Positions 8,580 through 17,945 of a stretch of 64,000 nt of DNA are shown here, piece by piece. The stretch is from Candidatus Binataceae bacterium (GTDB lineage: Bacteria; Desulfobacterota; Binatia; Binatales; Binataceae), in NCBI GenBank assembly GCA_035650475.1, contig DASRHP010000004.1, positions 124,001 to 188,000 on the forward strand, in the 5' to 3' direction. Below the pieces are notes generated by a model that made no database searches, was not told the origin of the DNA, and worked only from the letters and a program-made list of their open reading frames with translations. Position 1 is the first letter of the stretch. Each line of letters starts with the position of its first letter. The position numbers and the translations under genes were made by a program.

Positions 8580-9539
8580 CTAAAAGCTCAGAAGCCCTGT
8601 AATCATTGCGACCACAGAGGTTACAAAAGCCGCTCCTAGGAATTCGCTGATCCGAAACAGCCGCAACTTAGCTAACGACGACTCAATTACGACCAAAATC
8701 AGAATGAAGAGCCCGATCTTGAGCAAAACAAGTGGCGCAGCCAAAAAGACGTCAGTCAGGTTCTTACCGCCGGCCAATCCCCACGGGGTTACCAGCACGT
8801 TGAGCAAAATGCACATCAGCACTAGCAGCTTCATTTGGCCGCCCCATTTCATCAGCGCCATGCCATTGCCCGAGTACTCAAGACTTTTGGACTCATCAAT
8901 CATCGCGAGCTCGAAATGGCCTGTCGGGTTGTCAACCGGAATCCGCCCGGCCTCGGCCAGAATCAGCATTACGAAAGCGATCACCAATAGGACGTGCGAC
9001 GGCGCAAAGAAGTCCGCGAAGGTTACCCAGTGCTGCTGGACGATATAGGGTATGGTCGAGCCTGCGATAAATGAGACGGTGAAGAAGACAATCATGAAGA
9101 CCGGCTCCGCAAGGAACCCGACCATGCGCGTGCGGCTCGCGCCCATCGGCCCGTAGGGATTAGCCGTGTCAACCGCCGCGAGCGAGGCGAAAAATCCGCC
9201 GAGCGCGAGCACGAACCCGCCGCCCAGCATGTCGCCCATGAATGCGAAGAAGAGCGGATAGTTCGTCAGCACCGGGATCAAAGTGGTGACGAAGATCGGC
9301 GCTATAAAGACGACATAGGGCGTGACCCGGAAAATCCAGGACGCATTCTGCGAGACCACTTCGTCCTTGTTGAACAGCTTGCGCAGATCGCGATAGGGCT
9401 GGAAGATGCTGGGTCCGCGCCGCGACTGCACGATCTCTTTGAGGCGCGAGAGCACGCCCGACACGAGTGGCGCGAGCCCTAGCACGAAAAGCACCTGCAA
9501 CAGGTTGAACGCAACTGAGCGCGTCATCGATCGCTGCAC
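8580..9539 (-). CDS. Ehr membrane subunit, HyfC/NuoH-like
   Basis: The 319-residue protein is the NuoH/HyfC-type subunit that links the soluble arm to the membrane arm. Family features include LKEIVQSRRGPSIFQPYRDLRKLF near the N-terminus, which forms the loop facing the electron-transfer subunits, and ELAMIDESKSLEYSG. It is the first gene of the operon and follows the second fluoride riboswitch by about 90 bp of leader. The start may be GTG 9539 or ATG 9527; an AGGAG lies just upstream of the GTG. Confidence 0.9.
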   Translation of the reverse strand: MQRSMTRSVAFNLLQVLFVLGLAPLVSGVLSRLKEIVQSRRGPSIFQPYRDLRKLFNKDEVVSQNASWIFRVTPYVVFIAPIFVTTLIPVLTNYPLFFAFMGDMLGGGFVLALGGFFASLAAVDTANPYGPMGASRTRMVGFLAEPVFMIVFFTVSFIAGSTIPYIVQQHWVTFADFFAPSHVLLVIAFVMLILAEAGRIPVDNPTGHFELAMIDESKSLEYSGNGMALMKWGGQMKLLVLMCILLNVLVTPWGLAGGKNLTDVFLAAPLVLLKIGLFILILVVIESSLAKLRLFRISEFLGAAFVTSVVAMITGLLSF

Positions 9540-9629
9540 CTGCTCCTGGGAGGCGCAGTCGCTCTTCCATCGCCGCCCTCAGCGAAGCCGCGAAAGAGAC
9601 CGATCTACCAGGTAGGGAGACGGAGCAAA

Positions 9630-9663
9630 TTAACCCCTACCGGCTTACGCCTCGGTAGGGGTT
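9630..9663 (-). terminator. Intrinsic terminator of the Ehr fluoride riboswitch
   Basis: An 11-bp perfect stem (9663-9653 with 9642-9632) closes over a GGC-GTAA-GCC tip and is followed by AATTT. Its left arm includes the CCCCTAC that ends the aptamer, so aptamer folding and terminator folding exclude each other. This predicts that fluoride turns transcription on. The U-tract is short, which lowers confidence in strong termination. Confidence 0.8.
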
Positions 9664-9711
9664 ATCAGCCCTGCTCAGAAACGGGCGGTTATCGTGGTGA
9701 ACCCCATCACC
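9655..9711 (-). promoter_or_regulatory. Fluoride riboswitch (crcB motif) upstream of the Ehr operon
   Basis: Read on the minus strand, the RNA begins GGTGATGGGGTTCACC, continues through ATAACCGCC, and ends GGGCTGATAACCCCTAC. These are the conserved blocks of the fluoride aptamer, including the GAUGG/UUC segment and the CUGAU-CCUAC end that builds the pseudoknot. It lies after crcB and before the Ehr operon, on the coding strand of that operon, so it should control the six Ehr genes. Confidence 0.92.
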
Positions 9712-9724
9712 AGATATGGCCGGG

Positions 9725-9752
9725 ATTTTAACAGGCCCGCGCGTCGAGTCAA
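9725..9752 (-). promoter_or_regulatory. Predicted sigma-70 promoter of the Ehr operon
   Basis: TTGACT (9752-9747) and TAAAAT (9730-9725) are spaced by 16 bp. The predicted start, near 9718, falls a few bases before the aptamer, as expected for a riboswitch leader. It shows that the Ehr operon can be transcribed independently of crcB. Confidence 0.65.
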
Positions 9753-9770
9753 TCCGACGGGCAGGCCGCA

Positions 9771-10145
9771 TCAGATCCAGCCGCCGAGCGCAATGCCCGC
9801 AATCGCGGCCAGAGCCCCGGATACGACGCTCCCAAGCAGGTACACTACGCTTAGCAGCAACTCACCATCCTGTAGCAGCCGAATCGACTCGTACTCGAAT
9901 GTGGAAAAAGTCGTGTAGGCGCCGACGAAGCCGACCGCGAACAGCAGCCGGGCTGGGGGCGCCACCCACGGCCGGTCCTGAGCGAAGGCGAGAAAGAAGC
10001 CGAGGATAAAGCTTCCAGTCACGTTGATTATGTACGTTCCGTAGGGAAACCCAACCCCAAGGCGGCTGGCGACCCACCCGCCCAGCAGGTAGCGCGCATT
10101 TGCGCCGAAGAACCCACCCAAGCCAACCCACAGGAATGCTCCCAA
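9771..10145 (-). CDS. crcB: Fluoride channel/exporter CrcB (Fluc)
   Basis: The 124-residue, four-span protein has the Fluc signatures: GGFFGANARY near the N-terminus, GTYIINVTGSFILG with its conserved Asn, and GFVGAYTTFSTFEYE with the phenylalanine-box residues. CrcB works as a dual-topology dimer in the inner membrane and lets fluoride leave the cell. The gene starts 19 bp after the DUF190-CBS gene and shares its fluoride riboswitch. Only one crcB copy is present, which fits a homodimer. Confidence 0.95.
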   Translation of the reverse strand: MGAFLWVGLGGFFGANARYLLGGWVASRLGVGFPYGTYIINVTGSFILGFFLAFAQDRPWVAPPARLLFAVGFVGAYTTFSTFEYESIRLLQDGELLLSVVYLLGSVVSGALAAIAGIALGGWI

Positions 10146-10164
10146 CGTTCCATTCCCCCGGGAC

Positions 10165-11454
10165 TCAGGCGCGCGCCAGGAGCGCCCGCATCATTTCGGT
10201 CCTGCCGACAATTCCGAGCAATCTGCCCTGGTCGTCGACCACCGGAAGCCGTTTGACCCGCCGTTCTGCGGAGAGCGCCAGCGCGCTCGCAACCGGCATC
10301 TTTTCATGCACGGTTATTACCTCGCGCGTCATCAACTCCCTCACCGATTTCGCCCGCAACTTCTGCAGATGCAGACGCGCTTCGCCACTTATTCTGGCGA
10401 TGGGTATCCTCGCTCTTAGCAGCTCGACGACGCCCGGCCAGCTCTCACGGCTCACGCGCGAAATCAGGTCGGAATCGGCAATGATCCCGACTACGCGGCG
10501 CCGGTCATCGACCACCACGACCCGCTTGTGCGCCGATGACACCAGCAACTCGAAGATTTCTTCGACGGTTGCCGATTCGTGCACCGTCGGCACGTCGCGC
10601 GTCATCACGTCAGCAACTGTAGCCTGCGCGCCTACCGGATGGGCCTCCGGATGCCACTCGGGCAAGTGGACGGCCGCAATCGTGTTCAGAACGTCGAGTC
10701 GGCCCAGGATGCCGACCAGCTTTCCTTCCTGATCGACTACCGGAAGCCGCTTCAGATGCCGTTCGACCATCAGCTTTGCAGCCTGACCCAGAAAAATGTC
10801 AGGGCCGATGGTCACCACCTCACGCGTCATCACCTCCGACACCTTGCGATTTGGATTCTCCAGCGATTCATGCAGTTCGCGGACGAACTCCGGATCGGTC
10901 GCCCGCTTGAGGCTGAGAGCGACGTTCATCCCTCCGCGAGTGAGCAGGTCGCTGTCACTCACCATCCCGACCACCTTGCCCTGTGCGTCGGTCACTGGCA
11001 CGGCCGTGAAGTCCTTATCCAGCAGCAGTTCGATGACCTGCGTTATGGGGCTGTCCGGCCGCACGGTGGCGACTTCACGCCGCATCACTTCGGAAACCTT
11101 GACGTCGGGCAGCCCTTCCTTGAGCGGGGTGCCGGACTGCATCACTTCCACGTCCTGAACGATAATCAGCGCATGCGGCGCCATCTCCCGCAGCGGCTCG
11201 ATGATCCGCTCCACCCGTTCGGGGCGATCGACAACCATGATCACCATCGGCAGATCCATCGACAGTCGAAGGATCGCCGCGGTGTGGATCACCGAAGATG
11301 CCCCAAAGCCCGCCACTCCCCGGATTGCCGTCGCCCCGCTGCATCCCTCGCGGCGAAGCATTTCGATAATCGCCGTGTACAGCGCCTTGTGATGATACTG
11401 GTCCGTCTCGCCGATGAAAATCGTGAGTTGCTTGCCCCTGCCAGTGAACATCAT
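10165..11454 (-). CDS. DUF190 (PII-like) plus four-CBS-domain protein, fluoride locus
   Basis: The 429-residue protein starts with a DUF190 domain (about residues 5-105, with GETDQYHHKALY and GATAIRGVAGFG), a fold related to PII signal proteins. It then carries four CBS modules, recognised by repeated VMTREV/VMRREV starts and LPVVD...GKLVGILGR ends at roughly 120-175, 205-255, 275-325 and 365-425. CBS pairs usually bind adenine nucleotides. DUF190 proteins are known neighbours of crcB and fluoride riboswitches, so it may tune fluoride export. It is the first gene after the upstream riboswitch, with a leader of about 125 bp. Confidence 0.88.
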   Translation of the reverse strand: MMFTGRGKQLTIFIGETDQYHHKALYTAIIEMLRREGCSGATAIRGVAGFGASSVIHTAAILRLSMDLPMVIMVVDRPERVERIIEPLREMAPHALIIVQDVEVMQSGTPLKEGLPDVKVSEVMRREVATVRPDSPITQVIELLLDKDFTAVPVTDAQGKVVGMVSDSDLLTRGGMNVALSLKRATDPEFVRELHESLENPNRKVSEVMTREVVTIGPDIFLGQAAKLMVERHLKRLPVVDQEGKLVGILGRLDVLNTIAAVHLPEWHPEAHPVGAQATVADVMTRDVPTVHESATVEEIFELLVSSAHKRVVVVDDRRRVVGIIADSDLISRVSRESWPGVVELLRARIPIARISGEARLHLQKLRAKSVRELMTREVITVHEKMPVASALALSAERRVKRLPVVDDQGRLLGIVGRTEMMRALLARA

Positions 11455-11580
11455 CTCTGACCTCCCGGCTGAGCGGTGTCGAACCGCAATCCGCTTGGTA
11501 GAGCCTTAGCTGTATTCTGAAGGCTGACTGTCAAGAGAAACAGGCCCTGTCTTTTCAGGCAGAGCCCTCAAACCGAAGAG

Positions 11581-11609
11581 CCCCTACCCGTGTTCAACAC
11601 CAGTAGGGG
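11581..11609 (-). terminator. Intrinsic terminator of the crcB-operon fluoride riboswitch
   Basis: CCCCTAC (11609-11603) pairs with GTAGGGG (11587-11581), with an inner GTGT/ACAC stem. The left arm is again the end of the aptamer, as in the other riboswitch. The run after it (CTCTTCGGTTT) is only partly T-rich. A second, weaker hairpin of about 7 bp lies near 11,566-11,543. Confidence 0.75.
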
Positions 11610-11654
11610 TCATCAGCTCACGCGGGCGAGCGGTTTCGGTGGAACCCCATCACC
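11603..11654 (-). promoter_or_regulatory. Fluoride riboswitch (crcB motif) upstream of DUF190-CBS and crcB
   Basis: On the minus strand the RNA reads GGTGATGGGGTTCCACC, then GAAACCGCTCG, then GAGCTGATGACCCCTAC, matching the fluoride aptamer blocks. It is almost the same in its core as the copy at 9,711-9,655 but differs in the linkers, so the two are diverged copies. It should switch on the DUF190-CBS and crcB genes when fluoride rises. Confidence 0.94.
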
Positions 11655-11664
11655 GTTTGCGCGT

Positions 11665-13046
<1,382 letters not shown>

Positions 13047-13159
13047 ATCGACGAAGGCCTCCAGCTTATAGAAAAGACCGAGGCAGTGGAGTCCGCCACA
13101 ATCGCTGCCAACACCGGCATGCCAATGACTCCTGAATCGTTCTCGATGGCGGTGGAGTC

Positions 13160-13486
13160 ATGGAAGACCAGGTGATTGTCAGCACCGCGCTGGCCCTCGT
13201 CAACGCTGTGAGGCGTGAGACGGGCGCGCCCGCACTGAACTCACTGCCGCGCGGCTCTCTGAGGGATTCAGCGGCTCAGTGCCCAATTGCCAAGGCACTG
13301 ATTGCTTTGGTGGTTCCAGAGGAAGGTCGAATTGTCTTCTGCTACCCCTGGCACGCGGCGGCCGCGGTTAAGGCTTGGTCCGTTCCATTTGCCGATCCTC
13401 TGTTGATGTCGGTGGTCATGCCGGATGTCTTGCGCGATTTCGCCGTTGCCTTCAGGCGGGGCCTTTTTGCGGATCTTCTGGAATAG
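13160..13486 (+). CDS. Hypothetical protein, 108 aa
   Basis: No family is recognised. The protein starts MEDQVIVSTALALVNAVRRE after a GGTGGAG ribosome site, and has a hydrophobic middle (AKALIALVVPEEGRIVFCYPW) and an acidic-hydrophobic end (FADLLE). It lacks a clear signal peptide. It lies between enolase and a dynamin-like gene on the same strand. The good ribosome site and the protein-like composition favour a real gene. Confidence 0.55.
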   Translation: MEDQVIVSTALALVNAVRRETGAPALNSLPRGSLRDSAAQCPIAKALIALVVPEEGRIVFCYPWHAAAAVKAWSVPFADPLLMSVVMPDVLRDFAVAFRRGLFADLLE

Positions 13487-13683
13487 CCCAACGGGCTTCG
13501 CGCTCGATGCGCGCTTTCTGCGGCCTTGCGCACCACCCAATCGTTGTTACAATCAGTTTGGGCGGTGGAGTTCGCCCTAATCGCCGTTTCCGGACAAACG
13601 GCCAATGACTCCTACGGCACACGACAAGCCGCGGGAGTCTTTGTTTTTCTGCGGTTTCTCGTGGCGATGCTCAGGCAGAAACC

Positions 13684-15447
13684 GTGGAAGCGCGAGAACA
13701 ATCGATTCGTCAGGCCGCATCGGATGACCGGCCGTGCGAACGCTCTGAATCACTGCTGGCGCTGAGCTACGCGGCCAGGGATCTGGGTAACCATCGCATC
13801 GCCCGCGACGCGCAGGCGCTCGCTGAGCGTGTCGCGGACAAGCGCTTTTTCCTCGCCTGCCTGGGCCAATTCAAACGGGGCAAATCCAGTCTGTTAAACG
13901 CGCTCATCGGCAGCCCGGTCTTGCCGACGGGCGTAGTGCCAGTCACCGCGATAGTGACGGTCCTTCGCTACGGCCCGATCCTCAACGCCAAGGTTCACTT
14001 CGAGAACGGGTCGCGCCAGCCAATACCGGTTGGATCCGTCGGTGACTATGTTTCGGAGGAGTGCAACCCCGCAAACTTCAAAGGCGTAGCCGCAGTCGAG
14101 GTCTTCGTCCCCAGCCCGTTGCTTGCAACCGGCATGTGCTTTGTCGACACGCCTGGAATCGGCTCTGTTTATGCCGGCAACACGGCTGTGACGAAGGCAT
14201 TCGTCCCGCACATCGACGCCGCCATGGTCGTCCTTGGTGCAGACCCGCCGATTTCCGGAGACGAAGTCGCCCTCCTCGAAGAGATCGCTTCCCAGGTGGA
14301 TGAGATGATCTTCGTGCTCAACAAGGCTGATCGGCTGAACGCGAACGAATGCAGCGAAGCAATCGATTTCGCGCGGCGCGCGGTGGCACAAAAAATCGGA
14401 CGCCCACCATCCGCCATATTTCAGATCAGCGCCGCCGAGTGGCTCGACGGCTCCGGTCCGTCACGCGACGCTCCCGCTCTGTTGGCGGCGCTGGACCGGC
14501 TCGCTCGGGAAAGCGCTCCGAAGCTCGTCGAACGCGCCGAGCGGCGCGGCGTCGGCTGCCTGTCGGCCGCTCTGCTCCGCGAAATTGAAAATCAGCGCGG
14601 TGTCCTCACTGCTCCGGTCGAAGAGTCGCGGCGCATCGCCGAACGGATGCGGGAAATCGTCGCTGATGCTGAAAGGTCGCTGAGTGACCTCAGCCATCTG
14701 TTCAAAGCCGAGCAGGAACGCGTGAGCCGCCGATGCAACGAACGGCGCGAGGCCTTTCTAGCCGCGGCGATACCGGCCGCGCGCAAGGAATTTCATGAAG
14801 CAATCGTTAACGCCGCCGAGCGGCGCGGAAATGCTCTTCATATGCGTGCGACTGAAATCGCTCAAGCGATGTCGCGCCGTCTTTTGAATCAGTGGCTTCA
14901 AGAGGAGAGACCTGCGGCCGAGGCGGCGTACCGCGAATCGGGTCGTCGCTTCGTGACCCTGGCCAATGATTTTCTCCGGCGGATGGCCGATTCCGGTGAT
15001 GCTTTGCTCGCCGACCTGCCGCGAGCGGTCAGCGCAGAGTCAGGCTTTCGCGTGAAGGGCCGCCTCTACTTCGGTGACCACTTTGGCTTTCCGCGCCAAA
15101 CCATCTTCGAGCGCGTCGCCAACGCCTTCAGGTCCCGCAGGCGCCAAGTTGAAGCGATCGAAGTAAAAGTTGCTCGCTACCTCGACACTCTTCTATTACT
15201 CAACAGCACCCGGATTCTCAATGACTTCGACGAAATCATTCGCGAAAGCGGACGACGCTTGGAAGCCGAGATCAGAGGCATGCTCAAGGAATTGCGGAGC
15301 ACGGCGGAAAACGCGCTTGCCCGCGCGGAGGCCACGCGCGCTGCCGGGGCCAGCGCTGTGAAAAGCGAACTCGAGCATCTTGAGCGGCTTCGCGAAAGAA
15401 TCATCCGCGCTTCCGGGTCCCAATGCGTCGGCAGAAGTGCTGGATGA
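13684..15447 (+). CDS. Dynamin-family GTPase
   Basis: The 587-residue protein, with a GTG start, has a dynamin-type G domain in its first half: P-loop GQFKRGKSS, switch threonine in GVVPVTAIVTVL, DTPG of G3 and NKAD of G4. After about residue 270 it is long, helical and Arg/Glu-rich, as in bacterial dynamin-like proteins that bind membranes and form helical bundles. Such proteins act in membrane remodelling or stress tolerance. No partner dynamin gene is next to it, although many bacterial dynamins come in pairs. The role of this one is not known. Confidence 0.88.
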   Translation: MEAREQSIRQAASDDRPCERSESLLALSYAARDLGNHRIARDAQALAERVADKRFFLACLGQFKRGKSSLLNALIGSPVLPTGVVPVTAIVTVLRYGPILNAKVHFENGSRQPIPVGSVGDYVSEECNPANFKGVAAVEVFVPSPLLATGMCFVDTPGIGSVYAGNTAVTKAFVPHIDAAMVVLGADPPISGDEVALLEEIASQVDEMIFVLNKADRLNANECSEAIDFARRAVAQKIGRPPSAIFQISAAEWLDGSGPSRDAPALLAALDRLARESAPKLVERAERRGVGCLSAALLREIENQRGVLTAPVEESRRIAERMREIVADAERSLSDLSHLFKAEQERVSRRCNERREAFLAAAIPAARKEFHEAIVNAAERRGNALHMRATEIAQAMSRRLLNQWLQEERPAAEAAYRESGRRFVTLANDFLRRMADSGDALLADLPRAVSAESGFRVKGRLYFGDHFGFPRQTIFERVANAFRSRRRQVEAIEVKVARYLDTLLLLNSTRILNDFDEIIRESGRRLEAEIRGMLKELRSTAENALARAEATRAAGASAVKSELEHLERLRERIIRASGSQCVGRSAG

Positions 15448-15743
15448 TCAGACCGCCCGACAATTCCCAGTACGCTCGACGCACCAGCTTCCAGATTGCG
15501 GACAAACGGAAATGGTTTGTGCGCCTGTTGTCGGAGCTATGGCGCAGACGTTCTTTGCTCGACCACGACAGCGCATTGTCAAGGCTGGATTGGACGATCG
15601 AGATGCTCCATAGCGTGCGCGAAAACAGACCATCGGACCTTGAACATTGGTGGAGCAGCCTCAAAGACGAGGTTCTTGGCAGGTCACGTCTGAGAGATGG
15701 GAGTAGTGCGCAAACCAGACGGTCGAGCTCCACGAAACTCTGA
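15423..15743 (+). CDS. Possible small hypothetical protein, 106 aa
   Basis: The frame overlaps the last 25 bases of the GTPase gene and encodes a Trp/Arg-rich, likely helical protein (KRKWFVRLLSELWRRRSLL, then DLEHWWSSLKDEVLG). The composition looks protein-like, but no clear ribosome site precedes the ATG and no family is recognised. It could be a real coupled gene or a chance frame. Confidence 0.33.
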   Translation: MRRQKCWMIRPPDNSQYARRTSFQIADKRKWFVRLLSELWRRRSLLDHDSALSRLDWTIEMLHSVRENRPSDLEHWWSSLKDEVLGRSRLRDGSSAQTRRSSSTKL

Positions 15744-16046
15744 TCGCCAACTCTCCCCGCGACTCGACAATTACCATGATCCAATTCGAGCCTGAGATGC
15801 GCGACCCTCGTGCGAACAGAGATCGCCCCAGGCTCCGAAACTCGATAAGCGGATAGACCCGCTCGACGTACGTATGGCATCACCTCGCAAGGCAAAGTTT
15901 ACCCCTGCGCGATCGCGCAGAGGATTGGAATCGACAGGCAAAGCGCATTGAACGCTTTGGGCGCGGTACAGCCGCCTCTCGAAGGACTTGCCGCGCACGC
16001 TCGGCGTGCGACCGTGGCTTCTCAGTAGAATTTCTGGTACGGGTTT
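15744..16046. other. Intergenic stretch upstream of the molybdate transporter
   Basis: No convincing gene is seen in these 303 bases. They contain a perfect 16-bp palindrome (see 15905-15920). A promoter for the transporter is expected here but none stands out. Confidence 0.5.
15905..15920. repeat. Perfect 16-bp palindrome CTGCGCGATCGCGCAG
   Basis: The site is fully self-complementary and lies about 130 bp before the molybdate transporter start. It could be an operator for a dimeric regulator or a chance GC-rich palindrome. Nothing else ties it to a known regulator. Confidence 0.4.
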
Positions 16047-17312
16047 GTGAGCGGAAAGGATGGAACGAGCGTGAATCACGCAAGAGTTGAAGACCGCATC
16101 ATAGCGCCCGACGCGGACAGCACAGTGTGGTCGGGTCTTACCCGATGGGAGATCGCCGGAGCGTTGGGCGACATAGGCGTGCTGTTTCCGATCGCGATCG
16201 CGCTGATCACGCTTTGTCACATGAACCCGACCGCGATCTTTCTTACGGCTGGATTGGGATACGTTCTGGCCGGATCGTATTTCCGGATTCCGATAGCTGT
16301 ACAACCCTTCAAGGCGGTGGCCGCGATAGCGCTTGCGCTTCAATTGTCGCCGTCCTTCGTCGCGACCGCTGGCCTGCTCATGGGCGCGCTGCTTTTGCTG
16401 ATCGGGCTCGTTGACGTGGTTACGCCGTTGGCCCGCTTCTTCAGCCTGCCCATCGTCCGCGGCATTCAGCTCGGATTGGGCTTGATTCTGGTTCGGGAGG
16501 GCTTGCGCCTGGCTCTCGGTCCGGGGTCGGCACTCTCGATGGGAAGTGGCACGATCATTCCCGGATGGCTGCTGGCGCTTGGAGCAGTCGCCATCTTGCT
16601 CGCGTGTTTGCTTTCGGATCGGGTTCCCGCTGCCCTGGCGCTGCTTGGTGCCGGGATCTTTGTCGGCGTGCTGTCGCAGAGCGGACAACTGGCGAACCTC
16701 GCCTGGAGCCCGGTTCCGCTCCGCTGGCTGCGTCCGCAGGTTGGCGAACTGTGGAGCGTTCTTGTCATCCTGGTACTGCCGCAGTTCGCGCTGACGTTCG
16801 GCAACTCGATTGTCGCAACCGAGAACACGGCGCAGACGCTCTATGGTCCGCGGGCGCAGCGGGTGACGGCGCGCGCGCTAAGCATCAGCATCGGCCTTAT
16901 GAACCTGCTGGCCGGCGCGATCGTCGGCGCCCCGTGTTGCCATGGTTCGGGTGGAATCACCGCTCACTACAAATTTGGCGCGCGGACCCAGCGGGCCAGT
17001 TACGTCATCGGCGGAGTATGTCTGCTGTTGGCGCTCTTCGGCAGGAGTTCAGTGGCCGTCCTGGCGCTAATCCCGACCGCGGTCCTCGGGATTTTCCTGG
17101 TTTATGTCGGGGTTCAACACGCCGCGCTGCTACGGGACATTGTCTCGAAGCCCGCTCACCTGTTCGTTGCCGGATGCGTTGGAGTGGTCGGCGCTGTGAC
17201 TACAAATCTCACTTACGGCTTCCTTGCCGGATTCGCCGTTCAGGGCGCTCTCAGCGTAGTCGCCAGAGTAAACAGAAAGTCGTTGCTTGCATCGCTGCCT
17301 GGATCCGAATAG
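16047..17312 (+). CDS. MOT1-type molybdate (or sulfate) transporter
   Basis: The 421-residue protein has about ten or eleven membrane spans and the MOT1 family marks GALGDIGVLFPI near the start, AVQPFKAVAAIA, and PCCHGSGGITAHYKFGART in the second half. MOT1 proteins are high-affinity molybdate importers related to SulP permeases. Molybdenum would feed Moco enzymes, none of which is in this window. The start may be GTG 16047 or GTG 16071; the latter has AAAGGA upstream. Confidence 0.85.
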   Translation: MSGKDGTSVNHARVEDRIIAPDADSTVWSGLTRWEIAGALGDIGVLFPIAIALITLCHMNPTAIFLTAGLGYVLAGSYFRIPIAVQPFKAVAAIALALQLSPSFVATAGLLMGALLLLIGLVDVVTPLARFFSLPIVRGIQLGLGLILVREGLRLALGPGSALSMGSGTIIPGWLLALGAVAILLACLLSDRVPAALALLGAGIFVGVLSQSGQLANLAWSPVPLRWLRPQVGELWSVLVILVLPQFALTFGNSIVATENTAQTLYGPRAQRVTARALSISIGLMNLLAGAIVGAPCCHGSGGITAHYKFGARTQRASYVIGGVCLLLALFGRSSVAVLALIPTAVLGIFLVYVGVQHAALLRDIVSKPAHLFVAGCVGVVGAVTTNLTYGFLAGFAVQGALSVVARVNRKSLLASLPGSE

Positions 17313-17339
17313 CGGCTTGCATTCGGTGTCTCCAAGGCC

Positions 17340-17505
17340 CCCAATCGACAAGGACTCGCTCGCATAAGCACATCCGTATCCGCAACCGGGGCGGAATCAG
17401 TTTCTCCGTTTCGAGCCGCGCGAACTCGGTCGGCGTCAGCGCGCCGAGGCTCGAATGGGGGCGGCGATAGTTGTAATCGTCGCGCCAGGTTTCGCTATGG
17501 GAATT
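17340..17505 (-). pseudogene. IS3-family transposase (OrfB) C-terminal remnant
   Basis: Read on the minus strand, the frame gives SETWRDDYNYRRPHSSLG, then ALTPTEFARLETEK, the standard end of IS3-family integrase-type transposases. No catalytic DDE part and no inverted repeat are left, so it is a short relic cut off next to the tRNA cluster. Confidence 0.8.
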
Positions 17506-17517
17506 GAGGAGGAGAGA

Positions 17518-17593
<76 letters not shown>

Positions 17594-17628
17594 ATCCCGG
17601 CGGGAGCGCTCTTTCTAGCAGGATGTGG

Positions 17629-17705
17629 TGGGGTGAGTGAAGGGACTTGAACCCTCGACCACCGGGGCCACAACCCGGTGCTCTGCCAACTGAGCTACAC
17701 TCACC
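17629..17705 (-). tRNA. tRNA-His (anticodon GTG)
   Basis: The anticodon loop is TTGTGGC. An extra 5' G faces the discriminator C, the identity mark of tRNA-His, and the acceptor GTGAGTG pairs with CACTCAC. CCA is encoded. Confidence 0.95.
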
Positions 17706-17754
17706 ACCGTCGTTTCTGTCGTCGGCGCCGCCTCGGCCCCGCTCCCAATCCGCG

Positions 17755-17831
17755 TGGCGCGCCAGAAGGGATTCGAACCCCTGACCCGCGGCTTAGAAGG
17801 CCGCTGCTCTTTCCACCTGAGCTACTGGCGC
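17755..17831 (-). tRNA. tRNA-Arg (anticodon TCT)
   Basis: The acceptor GCGCCAG pairs with CTGGCGC, the anticodon loop is CTTCTAA (TCT), the T-arm has GTTCGAATC, and CCA is encoded. Confidence 0.95.
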
Positions 17832-17834
17832 GAG

Positions 17835-17908
17835 TCGGGGCGAGCCGATTTGAACGGCCGACCCCCTGCTCCCAAGGCAGGTGCGCTACCAGGCTGCGCC
17901 ACGCCCCG
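17835..17908 (-). tRNA. tRNA-Pro (anticodon TGG), first of the cluster
   Basis: The acceptor CGGGGCG pairs with CGCCCCG, and the anticodon loop is CTTGGGA (TGG). CCA is not encoded, unlike the other three in the cluster. Confidence 0.95.
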
Positions 17909-17916
17909 AGCCCTAT

Positions 17917-17945
17917 CGATTAACACACGCACGCAGCGCTCTCAA
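17917..17945 (-). promoter_or_regulatory. Predicted promoter of the Pro-Arg-His-Lys tRNA cluster
   Basis: TTGAGA (17945-17940) and TAATCG (17922-17917) are 17 bp apart, with the first tRNA beginning 8 bp after the -10. The -35 is good and the -10 is weak. Confidence 0.5.

Noticed and set aside
1930..9539. Annotation of the operon as a true formate hydrogenlyase or group 4 NiFe hydrogenase
   Set aside because: All four NiFe ligand cysteines are missing in the large subunit, and no formate dehydrogenase or hydrogenase-maturation (hyp) gene is nearby.
1930..9539. Annotation of the operon as respiratory complex I
   Set aside because: NuoE/F/G, NuoA and NuoI are absent, the NuoC-D fusion and HyfE/HyfC types are formate-hydrogenlyase-like, and only two antiporter-type subunits exist.
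15401..15895. A 164-residue minus-strand frame opposite the dynamin gene end
   Set aside because: No motif or ribosome site, and shadow-like composition. The plus-strand 106-residue frame is the more likely of the two, though still weak.
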